The notes beneath the pieces are model-generated. The model saw only the letters and a program-made list of their open reading frames with translations. It did not search any database and was not told the DNA's origin. The translations under genes and the position numbers were made by a program. Of a stretch of DNA of 64,000 bases, positions 14,951-22,957 are shown in pieces (position 1 is the stretch's first letter; each line of letters starts with the position of its first letter). Source of the stretch: Streptomyces sp. TRM68416 (GTDB taxonomy: Bacteria > Actinomycetota > Actinomycetes > Streptomycetales > Streptomycetaceae); assembly GCF_014596915.1 (NCBI RefSeq), contig NZ_JACVWU010000025.1, positions 1 to 64,000 of the forward strand, written 5' to 3'.

Positions 14951-14980
14951 AGGGGGCGCGGGGAACTGCGCGACAAGCCA
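14951..14980 (+). repeat. Dispersed intergenic repeat A, copy 2
   Basis: The core GGGGCGCGGGGAACTGCGCG is followed by ACAAGCC, one base different from copies 1 and 3. It lies in the 195-bp gap between the DUF6758 stop and the PHP gene start, thus at a gene 3' end. Confidence 0.85.
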
Positions 14981-15032
14981 CGACGAACCCGCACCCGCCA
15001 GAACAGCTCCACCCACCCGAGCTCCTGGGCGC

Positions 15033-15674
15033 TCACGGCTCCAGCAAGCGCGGCGACAGCGCCCCGCAGGGCACCAGCTCCACCTCCGCCCCCGCGTCCC
15101 GCAGATCCGTCAGCACCAGTTCGTCGTACATCAGCAGCCCGGTCTGCTCGGGCCACACCACCGCCCACAGCCACAGGCCCAGCGCCTCGCCCGCGAAGAC
15201 CGCGCGGTCGTCCGGTGTCCCGGTGACATGCCACAGCGGAGTCGGCCGGCCGGCCGCCAGCACCTTCGCCTGGGGCGGCTTCTCGACGCTCATGTACGGC
15301 CCGGGATCCGGCCCGTCGATCCCCGCGTACCGCGCACCGAGCCCGACGCCGAGCTCCTCGGCCACCAGGATCAGCTCGCCCATGCCGCCGAGCGGCCCGG
15401 GACCGGTGCAGGCGACGGCGGTCGCCCGCCCGCCGCTGCGGTCGTCGCCCGCGCACGCCACGCCCGTGAACAGCCATCCGACCGGCAGCGGCCATGGCAT
15501 CCACACCGGCACCTGCGTGCGATGCACCACGACGCTGAGGGCCTCGACGCTGGGCGGGATCACGGGCTGCAGCGGATGCACCGTGCCGTGCACATCGCAC
15601 TGCCAGGAATCGGCGAAGAGTCCGGGAGCCCTGACCCGGCCACCACACTTCGGGCAACTGGGTTCGCCCCTCAT
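15033..15674 (-). CDS. DUF6758-like protein with N-terminal zinc ribbon
   Basis: A 213-residue protein. The N-terminus holds CPKCGG and later WQCDVHG, a likely half zinc ribbon of rubredoxin type. The remainder is a globular domain with several tryptophans and no membrane helix. I associate it with the DUF6758 family from memory of Streptomyces annotation. Function is unknown. It lies upstream of the PHP gene on the same strand, separated by a repeat A copy, so co-transcription is doubtful. Confidence 0.7.
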   Translation of the reverse strand: MRGEPSCPKCGGRVRAPGLFADSWQCDVHGTVHPLQPVIPPSVEALSVVVHRTQVPVWMPWPLPVGWLFTGVACAGDDRSGGRATAVACTGPGPLGGMGELILVAEELGVGLGARYAGIDGPDPGPYMSVEKPPQAKVLAAGRPTPLWHVTGTPDDRAVFAGEALGLWLWAVVWPEQTGLLMYDELVLTDLRDAGAEVELVPCGALSPRLLEP

Positions 15675-16073
15675 AGGGCCCCACGGTCCTACCCCTGCTC
15701 CCCCACGTCAAGGACGATCACCCGTCCGGACGGAACCGATTCACGCACGGAACCAGATGCGGATGGCATTAATTAGCGGCGCTAACCCCTTCCGCGACGG
15801 TCGCGGGGCGGCCGGCCGCGGCCACCGAAGGCCGCGCGGGCGACCGCCGGACCCTGCGTCCGGGCACGCGTTCGGCCCGGTCGTCGCGCGACCGGTCGGC
15901 ACCTCGGACGCGGTCACCGGACCGGCCGGCCTCTCGTACGGGCAGGGCTCGGGAACGGGCCCGCCACCTCCACCCGCCCGCCGGGATCACCGGCACGCAG
16001 ACCCACGCGGTCCGAGGCCGATCTCGCGGCCTTCGCCAACTGGCGGACCCCTAACGCCCGTTGGTGAGCTTGC
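15675..16073. other. Intergenic region without recognised genes
   Basis: About 400 bp. The left third carries an AT-rich ATTAATTAGCGGCG patch at 15769-15783, possibly promoter sequence. The rest is very GC-rich and low in complexity. Short open frames exist on both strands but none has a good ribosome site or family resemblance. Confidence 0.5.
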
Positions 16074-16658
16074 TCACGTCAGGGGGACCGAGGCGCGGGA
16101 CGGGTCCCGGAGATCCGTGCCGTTCGTCAGCCAGCGCTCCTGGAGGGCCTGGGCGCCGTGCACGCGCTTCCAGGCGGCCTCGTTGGGGGTCATGGGGAGC
16201 AGGGGCAGGAAGTGCACGGGGTCCATGGGCTCGTCCAGCTCCAGATCCTCCACCAGGCCGCCCGGCTCGGCGACCAGGACCGAGGTGAACGGGGCGCCGG
16301 GCCACAGGGGTTCGCCCACGTCCAGGGAGGCGCCGGGGGCCACGACGACGCCCTCCACCTGCGGGGACGCGGCGAGCACGGCCAGCGGGCGGAGCGCCTT
16401 GTCGGTGTCGGCGAGGCCGGCGCGCACGGAGAGGACCAGCTCGGCGCGGGGGCCCTTGACCGGGTCGGCGAGCACCGCGGTGGGGTCCGCCATCGGCTGG
16501 GCGGACATGCCGAGCGTGGCGTAGCGGACGATGTCGTCCCGGTGGAAGCGCAGCACCTCGATGCGGTCCGTGCCGAGGAAGGTGACCGCGGCGCGGGCGT
16601 CCGGCTCGCCCAGCGCGGAACGCAACCGGGCCTCGACCAGAGGAAGAACATCTGTCAT
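16074..16658 (-). CDS. Suppressor-of-fused (SUFU) domain protein
   Basis: A 194-residue protein. It fits the bacterial suppressor-of-fused domain: an N-terminal helix, a central region with VLRFHRDD and GMSAQPMA, and the C-terminal signature VHFLPLLPMTPNEAAWKR. SUFU is best known from animal Hedgehog signalling; in bacteria it is often associated with toxin immunity, but no toxin gene is adjacent here. ATG 16658 is supported by TATGCT 6 nt upstream, a leaderless-type -10. A longer frame reaches 16787 but has no initiation signal. Confidence 0.8.
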   Translation of the reverse strand: MTDVLPLVEARLRSALGEPDARAAVTFLGTDRIEVLRFHRDDIVRYATLGMSAQPMADPTAVLADPVKGPRAELVLSVRAGLADTDKALRPLAVLAASPQVEGVVVAPGASLDVGEPLWPGAPFTSVLVAEPGGLVEDLELDEPMDPVHFLPLLPMTPNEAAWKRVHGAQALQERWLTNGTDLRDPSRASVPLT

Positions 16659-16664
16659 GCGGCG

Positions 16665-16670
16665 AGCATA
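16665..16670 (-). promoter_or_regulatory. Leaderless-type promoter of the SUFU gene
   Basis: TATGCT lies 6 nt before ATG 16658. A TTTACC 17 bp further upstream is a plausible -35. No Shine-Dalgarno sequence is present. Confidence 0.55.
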
Positions 16671-16825
16671 GAACTCGTCAGTAGCGGGTAAAGCCGGGCC
16701 TTGACACTTCAGTCGGCTGATACTGTTGCCCGGTGGTTCGGGGCAGCACGCAGAAGCGTCGCGGTCAGGCCCCGACGCCGACGACACTCCCCTACGGGGG
16801 ACCGGCCGGAGGAGGTGGGGCTGTC

Positions 16826-16873
16826 ATGGATCGAAGTCGACCGTGCAGTAGCACCCGCTCTTTCCGCCGCTGA
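16826..16873 (+). CDS. Possible 15-residue leader peptide upstream of the CorA gene
   Basis: ATG 16826 follows a near-perfect GGAGGAGGT at 9 nt and reads 15 codons to TGA. The peptide is Arg/Ser-rich. Its stop lies 278 bp before the CorA start. Leader peptides control Mg2+ transporter genes in enterobacteria (corA, mgtA), so a similar role is conceivable. Evidence is limited to the ribosome site and position. Confidence 0.3.
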   Translation: MDRSRPCSSTRSFRR

Positions 16874-17151
16874 TGTAGCTGCTCTGCTTTTCTAGCCGGC
16901 TGCCACCTCACGCCTGCCTTTCACGCGGAAGAGCCTTTGTCTCGTTTTGCCTGATCTGTCTGTCATTAGCAGCAGCTGAATCAGCAACGAAGCTCGCCAC
17001 CGCGACGGTGCGGTGCTCCCCGCTTTGTGGACGTGCCAAACATCCTCCCCTTCCCCAAGGGGTCGGGAGACCTCTCGGCCGGACGTCCCCATTCCGGGCA
17101 GTTCCACCCGCCACGGCGGCCTTTCGTTGCTCTCCCGCGAAGGAGCCTGCC

Positions 17152-18279
17152 ATGTCGATGATCCGTGACCTGCGCGCCGCGGTCCGCCCGTCCCGCCCCT
17201 CGCTGCGCAAGGGGATGCACCTGGACAGCGGTGCGTACGACACCACGCGCGACAGCTCGATGTCCTCCGCCGTCGTCGACTGCGCGGTCTACCGCGACGG
17301 TGCCCGCGTCGAGTGCGACAGGTCGCTGAGCCCGCAGGAGGCGATGCGTCAGGTGCGGCGCGACGGCGGGTTCGTGTGGATCGGGCTGCACGAGCCGACG
17401 GAGGCCGAATTCGCCGGTATCGCCAGCGAGTTCGGGCTGCACCCGCTGGCCGTGGAGGACGCGGTCCAGGCCCACCAGCGCCCCAAGCTGGAGCGCTACG
17501 ACGACTCCCTCTTCACCGTCTTCAAGACCGTCCACTACGTCGAGCACGACGAACTCACCGCCACCAGCGAGGTCGTGGAGACCGGCGAGGTCATGTGCTT
17601 CACCGGCCGGGACTTCTTCATCACCGTCCGGCACGGCGGGCAGGGCTCGCTGCGGGCGCTGCGTCACCGGCTGCAGGACGACCCGGAGTTGCTCGCCAAG
17701 GGCCCCTCGGCCGTGCTGCACGCGATCGCCGACCATGTCGTCGACGGCTACATCGCGGTGGCCGACGCGCTCCAGGACGACATCGACGACGTGGAGACGG
17801 ACGTCTTCTCACCGGGCCGCAAGGGCAGCCCGCGCGGCACGGACGCCGGCCGGATCTACCAACTCAAGCGGGAGATCCTGGAGTTCAAGCGGGCGGTGTC
17901 GCCGCTGCTGCGGCCCATGCAGTTGCTCAGCGAGCGGCCGATGCGGCTGATCGACCCGGACATCCAGAAGTACTTCCGGGACGTCGCCGACCACGTCGCT
18001 CGGGTGCACGAGCAGGTCATCGGCTTCGACGAGCTGCTCAACTCCATCCTCCAGGCCAACCTCGCGCAGGCGTCCGTGGCACAGAACGAGGACATGCGGA
18101 AGATCACCTCGTGGGCCGCCATCATCGCCGTACCGACGATGGTGTGCGGGGTCTACGGGATGAACTTCGACCACATGCCCGAGCTGAAGTGGAAGTACGG
18201 CTACCCCCTGGTGCTCGGCGTCACGGTGATGATCTGTCTCAGCATCCACCGCACCCTCAAGCGCAACGGCTGGCTCTGA
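17152..18279 (+). CDS. CorA-family magnesium/cobalt transporter
   Basis: A 375-residue CorA-type divalent cation channel. A long cytoplasmic alpha/beta domain and stalk helix (about 1-310) come first. Two C-terminal membrane helices follow: the first (about 319-336) ends in the invariant YGMNF motif, the second (about 352-370) precedes a basic tail KRNGWL. AAGGAG lies 7 nt before ATG 17152. A pentamer conducting Mg2+ is expected. It lies near a second Mg2+-linked gene (MgtE-N/CBS, 19830), as corA and Rv1232c do in M. tuberculosis. Confidence 0.95.
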   Translation: MSMIRDLRAAVRPSRPSLRKGMHLDSGAYDTTRDSSMSSAVVDCAVYRDGARVECDRSLSPQEAMRQVRRDGGFVWIGLHEPTEAEFAGIASEFGLHPLAVEDAVQAHQRPKLERYDDSLFTVFKTVHYVEHDELTATSEVVETGEVMCFTGRDFFITVRHGGQGSLRALRHRLQDDPELLAKGPSAVLHAIADHVVDGYIAVADALQDDIDDVETDVFSPGRKGSPRGTDAGRIYQLKREILEFKRAVSPLLRPMQLLSERPMRLIDPDIQKYFRDVADHVARVHEQVIGFDELLNSILQANLAQASVAQNEDMRKITSWAAIIAVPTMVCGVYGMNFDHMPELKWKYGYPLVLGVTVMICLSIHRTLKRNGWL

Positions 18280-18290
18280 GCGCCCCTCGA

Positions 18291-18296
18291 TAGGCT
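18291..18296 (+). promoter_or_regulatory. Leaderless-type -10 box of the gene at 18303
   Basis: TAGGCT ends 6 nt before ATG 18303. No Shine-Dalgarno sequence is present. The -10 lies only 11 bp after the CorA stop, so the downstream gene can be transcribed separately. Confidence 0.55.
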
Positions 18297-18302
18297 GGGC
18301 TC

Positions 18303-18818
18303 ATGACAAGCGAGCTGCTCGACCAGGCCCTCGTCGAGGAGGCCACGAAGAAGTCCGGGCTGATCTGGGTCCAGGGGCCGGGCGTTCCCGCCCGCGCCCT
18401 GTGGCACGCGTGGCACGACGGCGCGGCCTGTGTCGTCGGCGACGGGCCGGGCGAGCAGCCGCTGCCGGGGCTCTTCGACGGAGCCGCCGCCGAGGTGACC
18501 GTCCGCAGCAAGGACAAGGGCGGCCGGCTGGTCTCCTGGCCGGCGAAGGTCGTGGAGCTGACCTCGGGCTCCGAGCAGTGGGAGGCGACGGTCGCCGAGC
18601 TCAAGGGCAAGCGCCTGAACGCACCCGACGGCGAGGAGATGCCGCTGCGGTGGTCCCGCGAGTGCAGGGTCCTGCGCCTGGAGCCCACCGGCCCCACGGC
18701 CCCCCTGCCCGACGGCGACCTGGCCCGGCCCCCGCTCCCGTCACCGGCGACCACACGCCGACCCGCCCCCGCGGCCCTGCCCCGGCTGCTGCTGAAGAAG
18801 AGGCGCCGGACAGCCTGA
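18303..18818 (+). CDS. Probable split-barrel (PPOX-like) protein
   Basis: A 171-residue protein. The region 15-125 has a beta-rich pattern (GLIWVQGPGVPARALWHAWHDGAACVV ... EVTVRSKDKGGRLVSWPAKV) that resembles pyridoxamine-oxidase-like split barrels, which bind FMN or F420. I cannot name the cofactor. The last 35 residues are Pro-rich and basic and probably disordered. It is convergent with the lipoprotein gene across a degenerate repeat A copy. Confidence 0.6.
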   Translation: MTSELLDQALVEEATKKSGLIWVQGPGVPARALWHAWHDGAACVVGDGPGEQPLPGLFDGAAAEVTVRSKDKGGRLVSWPAKVVELTSGSEQWEATVAELKGKRLNAPDGEEMPLRWSRECRVLRLEPTGPTAPLPDGDLARPPLPSPATTRRPAPAALPRLLLKKRRRTA

Positions 18819-18837
18819 GCACTCCGCCGCGGACTCG

Positions 18838-18886
18838 TCGTGGCTGGTCGTCGCACGGTTCCCCGCGTCCCTTCGGGGCGCCGAAC
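18838..18886 (-). repeat. Degenerate, inverted copy of dispersed repeat A
   Basis: On the plus strand it reads GGCTGGTCG, then GGTTCCCCGCG and CTTCGGGGCGC, a diverged reverse complement of repeat A. It lies between convergent genes ending at 18818 and 18911. Confidence 0.6.
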
Positions 18887-18910
18887 CGCAGTCGAACGCG
18901 CCAGGACCGC

Positions 18911-19648
18911 TCAGGACGTCGGCAACTGCGGGCCGTAGTCCACTGTCTCGTTCTTCTTCGGTTCCTCCAGGGTGAAGTCCTTGCCCCAGGCCGAGAAGGA
19001 GAGGGTGCCGGCGCCGCCGCCGCGGACCAGGCGGACGGGGTAGGGCTTGCCTTCGAGGGAGACGTCGAGGGTGCCCCCGGAGCCGCCGTCGCCGGTGATG
19101 CGGATGGTGCGGGTGCCGGACTGCTCGTGGTGGCCGTCCTTCTCGACCGTGCCGTGCAGGGTCAGCAGGCCGTCCAGGAGCACGTTCATGTCGGTGAACC
19201 CGCTGAACTTCTTGTACGAGGGGTCGCCCTGGGGCACCTTGACGTACTTGCCGTCGAGCTTGGCGGCCGCCGCCGCGTCCGTGTCCCCGTGGCTCCAGAA
19301 GTCGGCGTCGGCCATGAGGTACAGCTGCTCGTCGATCCGCAGCAGCCGGAAGGTCGACCCCTCGGAGGTGACGGACCCGGAGCCGCCGTCGGCCTTCAGG
19401 CGCATGTCGAGCCGGTAGGTGCGTCCGCTGGTGACCACGTTCCCGGACAGACGTACCGCGTCGGCGGAGTCCGCGGCCGTACGGGTCTTGCGCTGGATCT
19501 CGTCGGCCGACAGCTTGCCGACCCCGTTGGTGCCCGCGTCGGGGTCGTCCCCGCCGCAACCCGTCAGCCCCGTTCCCGTCACGACCAGGGCGCACATCGC
19601 GCTCAGCAACGCGGCCCGGCGGGTACGGCCCTGGGGAATCGCAGTCAC
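18911..19648 (-). CDS. LppX/LprAFG-like lipoprotein
   Basis: A 245-residue secreted lipoprotein. A signal peptide ends in the lipobox LTGC (Cys near residue 30), followed by GGDDPD. The mature part alternates strands in the pattern of the LppX/LprG fold, including the motif YLMADADFW and repeats of glycine-bounded strands. Mycobacterial LprG and LppX carry lipids across the envelope; what is carried here is unknown. GTG 19648 is chosen because it gives a compact signal peptide. The longer frame to 19744 would bury the signal sequence. Confidence 0.8.
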   Translation of the reverse strand: MTAIPQGRTRRAALLSAMCALVVTGTGLTGCGGDDPDAGTNGVGKLSADEIQRKTRTAADSADAVRLSGNVVTSGRTYRLDMRLKADGGSGSVTSEGSTFRLLRIDEQLYLMADADFWSHGDTDAAAAAKLDGKYVKVPQGDPSYKKFSGFTDMNVLLDGLLTLHGTVEKDGHHEQSGTRTIRITGDGGSGGTLDVSLEGKPYPVRLVRGGGAGTLSFSAWGKDFTLEEPKKNETVDYGPQLPTS

Positions 19649-19829
19649 AGGTGCGCTGCCTTTCTGACGGGGGTCCTGAGCGGCGTACGGCAGCGTACCG
19701 GGGTCGCGGCGGCCGAGCGGAGCCAGTCCGTCCGGACCGCTCACCAGGGCGTATCCGATCGGGACGGGCTAGCCTGAAGGCCGTTCAAGCAGATAAAGAG
19801 GGGCAAATACCGGCAGGGAGGAGGTGGGC

Positions 19830-21110
19830 ATGGCAGGGGGCGTACCCCGGGTCTTCGTCTCGCACCTCTCCGGCGTCGCCGCCTTCGACCCGAACGGCGA
19901 CCAGGTGGGGCGCGTACGCGACCTCGTCGTCATGCTGCGGGTCGGCCGACGGCCCCCGCGGCTGCTCGGCCTCGTCGTCGAACTGTCCACCCGGCGCCGC
20001 ATCTTCCTGCCCATGACCCGGGTGACCAGCATCGAGTCCGGACAGGTCATCACCACCGGAGTGCTCAACGTCCGCCGCTTCGAGCAGCGGCCCACCGAGC
20101 GGCTGGTCTTCGGCGAGCTGCTCGACCGGCGGGTCACGCTCGTCGAGACCGGCGAGGAGGTCACCGTCCTGGACCTGTCGGTGCAGCAACTGCCCGCCCG
20201 GCGGGACTGGGAGATCGACCGGGTCTTCGTGCGCAAGGGCGGCAGGAGCGGGCCGCTCAGGCGGGCCAAGGGAGAGTCACTGACCGTCGAGTGGTCCGCC
20301 GTCACCGGGTTCTCGCTGGAGGAGAAGGGACAGGGCGCGGAGAACCTGCTCGCCACCTTCGAGCAACTGCGCCCCGCCGACCTCGCCAACGTGCTGCACC
20401 ACCTCTCCCCCAAGCGTCGCGCCGAGGTCGCCGCCGCCCTCGACGACGACCGGCTGGCCGACGTACTGGAGGAGCTGCCGGAGGACGACCAGATCGAGAT
20501 CCTCGGCAAGCTGAAGGAGGAGCGCGCGGCGGACGTCCTGGAGGCCATGGACCCGGACGACGCGGCCGACCTGCTCGCCGAGCTGCCGGAGGAGGACAAG
20601 GAACGGCTGCTGAGCCTGATGCAGCCCGACGACGCGGCCGACATGCGGCGCCTGATGGCCTACGAGGAGCACACCGCCGGCGGTCTGATGACGACCGAGC
20701 CGATCGTGCTGCGCCCGGACGCCACCGTCGCCGACGCCCTCGCCCGCGTCCGCAACCCCGACCTCTCCCCCGCGCTCGCCGCCCAGGTCTACGTCTGCCG
20801 CCCGCCCGACGAGACCCCGACCGGCAAGTACCTCGGCACGGTCCACTTCCAGCGCCTGCTGCGCGACCCGCCGTACACGCTCGTCAGCGCCCTGCTCGAC
20901 GACGACCTCCAGGCCCTGGAGCCGGACGCCGCGCTGCCGGTCGTCGCCGGGTTCTTCGCCACGTACGACATGGTCGCGGCGCCCGTCGTGGACGAGTCCG
21001 GGTCGCTGCTGGGCGCGATCACCGTGGACGACGTCCTGGACCACATGCTGCCCGAGGACTGGCGGGAGACGGAGTTCCACCTCGACGAAGGGGCGGCGCA
21101 TGGCTCCTGA
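19830..21110 (+). CDS. Soluble MgtE N-terminal/CBS protein with PRC-barrel-like domain
   Basis: A 426-residue protein. Residues 1-160 look like PRC-barrel repeats (VFVSHLSGVAAFD...GRVRDLVV). Residues 165-275 are the superhelical MgtE N domain, rich in acidic pairs (ADVLEELPEDD, DPDDAADLLAELP). Residues 285-420 are paired CBS domains opening with EEHTAGGLMTTEP. The five-helix pore of MgtE is absent. In MgtE these parts sense cytosolic Mg2+ and close the pore. The start has GGGAGGAGG upstream. The 3' end overlaps the DUF1003 gene by 11 bp, which implies translational coupling. It corresponds to M. tuberculosis Rv1232c in context. Confidence 0.88.
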   Translation: MAGGVPRVFVSHLSGVAAFDPNGDQVGRVRDLVVMLRVGRRPPRLLGLVVELSTRRRIFLPMTRVTSIESGQVITTGVLNVRRFEQRPTERLVFGELLDRRVTLVETGEEVTVLDLSVQQLPARRDWEIDRVFVRKGGRSGPLRRAKGESLTVEWSAVTGFSLEEKGQGAENLLATFEQLRPADLANVLHHLSPKRRAEVAAALDDDRLADVLEELPEDDQIEILGKLKEERAADVLEAMDPDDAADLLAELPEEDKERLLSLMQPDDAADMRRLMAYEEHTAGGLMTTEPIVLRPDATVADALARVRNPDLSPALAAQVYVCRPPDETPTGKYLGTVHFQRLLRDPPYTLVSALLDDDLQALEPDAALPVVAGFFATYDMVAAPVVDESGSLLGAITVDDVLDHMLPEDWRETEFHLDEGAAHGS

Positions 21111-21687
21111 GCGTGAGGGCGTCCGGGAGCGCGCGGTGTCCGGGGCGACCGCGGCCACCCGCGCACGCGCCCGGCTGGACCAGCCGCGGCCGCCGCGGCG
21201 GCGGATCCTGCCGGAGTGGGACCCGGAGGCGTTCGGGCGGCTGTCGGAGCGCATCGCGCGCTTCCTGGGCACCGGACGGTTCATCGTCTGGATGACGGTC
21301 GTCATCATCGTGTGGGTGCTGTGGAACATCTTCGCGCCGCGCGACCTGAAGTTCGACGAGTACCCGTTCATCTTCCTGACCCTGATGCTCTCCCTCCAGG
21401 CCTCCTACGCGGCCCCGCTGATCCTGCTCGCGCAGAACAGGCAGGACGACCGCGACCGGGTCAACCTGGAGCAGGACCGCAAGCAGAACGAGCGGTCGAT
21501 CGCGGACACCGAGTACCTGACCCGGGAGATCGCCGCGCTGCGCATCGGCCTCGGCGAGGTGGCGACCCGCGACTGGATCCGCTCGGAACTCCAGGACGTT
21601 CTGAGGGAGCTGGACGGCCATCGCGCGGGCGGTCATGCCGTATTCCCGGCAGAACGGCCGCACGGACGTGACGTAGACGACCGGTGA
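21100..21687 (+). CDS. DUF1003 membrane protein
   Basis: A 195-residue protein with two membrane helices (about 60-82 and 93-113) joined by the conserved DUF1003 loop containing FDEYPFIFL, then a charged helical tail from 116 (QNRQDDRDRVNLEQD) that is probably a cytoplasmic coiled coil. Its start overlaps the end of the MgtE-N/CBS gene, so the products are likely made together. Function is unknown; it could be the membrane partner of the sensor. It is followed by mrp after 43 bp. Confidence 0.88.
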   Translation: MAPEREGVRERAVSGATAATRARARLDQPRPPRRRILPEWDPEAFGRLSERIARFLGTGRFIVWMTVVIIVWVLWNIFAPRDLKFDEYPFIFLTLMLSLQASYAAPLILLAQNRQDDRDRVNLEQDRKQNERSIADTEYLTREIAALRIGLGEVATRDWIRSELQDVLRELDGHRAGGHAVFPAERPHGRDVDDR

Positions 21688-21717
21688 CGGGCATCCCGGG
21701 GCCCCCGCCCTGCGCCG

Positions 21718-21723
21718 TACCAT
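21718..21723 (+). promoter_or_regulatory. Leaderless-type -10 box of mrp
   Basis: TACCAT ends 7 nt before ATG 21731, without a Shine-Dalgarno sequence. mrp may therefore be transcribed from its own start as well as with the DUF1003 gene. Confidence 0.4.
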
Positions 21724-21730
21724 CGTCCTT

Positions 21731-22864
21731 ATGGTTAAGGAAGACGCGGTGCGCGAGGCACTGTCGACGGTGAACGACCCGGAGATCAACCGCCCCATCA
21801 CCGAACTCAGGATGGTCAAGTCGGTGGAGATCGGCGCGGACGGAGCGGTCGCGGTCACCGTGTACCTGACGGTCTCCGGCTGCCCGATGCGGGACACGAT
21901 CACGCAGCGCGTCACCGAGGCGGTCTCCCGCGTCGAGGGCGTCACCCGCGTCGATGTCTCGCTGGACGTCATGAGCGACGAGCAGCGCAAGGAGCTGGCG
22001 ACCGCGCTGCGCGGCGGCCAGACCGAGCGCGAGGTCCCCTTCGCCAAGCCGGGCTCGCTGACCCGGGTGTACGCGGTCGCGTCCGGCAAGGGCGGCGTCG
22101 GCAAGTCGTCGGTGACGGTGAACCTGGCGGCGGCGATGGCCGCGGACGGCCTGAAGGTCGGTGTCGTGGACGCCGACATCTACGGCCACAGCGTGCCGCG
22201 CATGCTGGGTGCCGACGGACGTCCGACGCAGGTCGAGAACATGATCATGCCGCCGTCCGCGAACGGCGTGAAGGTCATCTCCATCGGCATGTTCACGCCG
22301 GGCAACGCGCCGGTGGTGTGGCGCGGCCCGATGCTGCACCGCGCGCTCCAGCAGTTCCTGGCGGACGTCTACTGGGGCGACCTGGACGTCCTGCTGCTGG
22401 ACCTGCCGCCCGGCACCGGCGACATCGCGATCTCCGTCGCCCAGCTGGTCCCGAACGCCGAGATCCTCGTCGTGACGACCCCGCAGCAGGCGGCGGCCGA
22501 GGTGGCCGAGCGGGCGGGCTCCATCGCCGTCCAGACCCACCAGAAGATCGTCGGCGTCGTCGAGAACATGTCCGGGCTGCCCTGCCCGCACTGCGGCGAG
22601 ATGGTCGACGTCTTCGGCACCGGCGGCGGCCAGACGGTGGCCGACGGCCTGACCCGTACGACCGGCGCCACGGTCCCGGTCCTCGGCTCCATCCCGATCG
22701 ACGTCCGTCTGCGCGAGGGCGGCGACGAGGGCAAGCCCGTCGTCCTCACCGACCCGGACAGCCCGGCGGGCGCGGCCCTGCGCGGCATCGCGGGGAAGCT
22801 GGGCGGACGTCAGCGGGGCCTTTCGGGACTGTCGCTGGGGATCACCCCGAAGAACAAGTTCTGA
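21731..22864 (+). CDS. mrp: Mrp/NBP35-family iron-sulfur cluster carrier ATPase
   Basis: A 377-residue protein. An N-terminal MIP18/DUF59 domain (1-95) is joined to a ParA-type P-loop ATPase. The deviant Walker A GKGGVGKSS is near residue 118, and the CPHC motif near residue 284 is the site where two subunits bridge a 4Fe-4S cluster. The protein delivers clusters to apo-proteins in the cytosol. It corresponds to Rv1229c, which also lies beside the MgtE-like and DUF1003-type genes. It ends in a strong hairpin shared with the convergent gene. Confidence 0.95.
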   Translation: MVKEDAVREALSTVNDPEINRPITELRMVKSVEIGADGAVAVTVYLTVSGCPMRDTITQRVTEAVSRVEGVTRVDVSLDVMSDEQRKELATALRGGQTEREVPFAKPGSLTRVYAVASGKGGVGKSSVTVNLAAAMAADGLKVGVVDADIYGHSVPRMLGADGRPTQVENMIMPPSANGVKVISIGMFTPGNAPVVWRGPMLHRALQQFLADVYWGDLDVLLLDLPPGTGDIAISVAQLVPNAEILVVTTPQQAAAEVAERAGSIAVQTHQKIVGVVENMSGLPCPHCGEMVDVFGTGGGQTVADGLTRTTGATVPVLGSIPIDVRLREGGDEGKPVVLTDPDSPAGAALRGIAGKLGGRQRGLSGLSLGITPKNKF

Positions 22865-22899
22865 TCTTCGACTCCGTCGGGGGCAGCGTCCCCAGGGGC

Positions 22900-22944
22900 G
22901 CGGGGAACTGCGCGACCAGCCGCATACGGCCCGCAGTTCCCCGC
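22900..22944. terminator. Bidirectional terminator made from repeat A (copy 3)
   Basis: Repeat A core GCGGGGAACTGCG (22900-22912) is followed 19 nt later by its exact reverse complement (22932-22944). It lies between convergent genes and shows that the dispersed repeat can form half of a terminator hairpin. Confidence 0.85.
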
Positions 22945-22957
22945 TCACCGCGGCGCG

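Larger units (their letters stand above)
16659..17151. other. Divergent intergenic region with possible leader ORFs upstream of corA
   Basis: A 493-bp gap. 16665-16670 on the minus strand is the -10 of the SUFU gene. On the plus strand a strong GGAGGAGGT (16808-16816) precedes ATG 16826, which opens a 15-codon frame ending TGA at 16871-16873. An overlapping GTG frame (16815-16895) encodes 26 residues. Either could be a translated leader. I checked for the Mg2+-sensing M-box core (GGTGAGGCTCC type) and did not see it. Confidence 0.4.

Noticed and set aside
15769..15996. 75-codon minus-strand frame in the gap before the SUFU gene
   Set aside because: Arg-rich product, no ribosome site, no family resemblance.
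16659..17151. M-box Mg2+ riboswitch upstream of corA
   Set aside because: I looked for the conserved GGTGAGGCTCC-type core and did not see it. A covariance search would be decisive.
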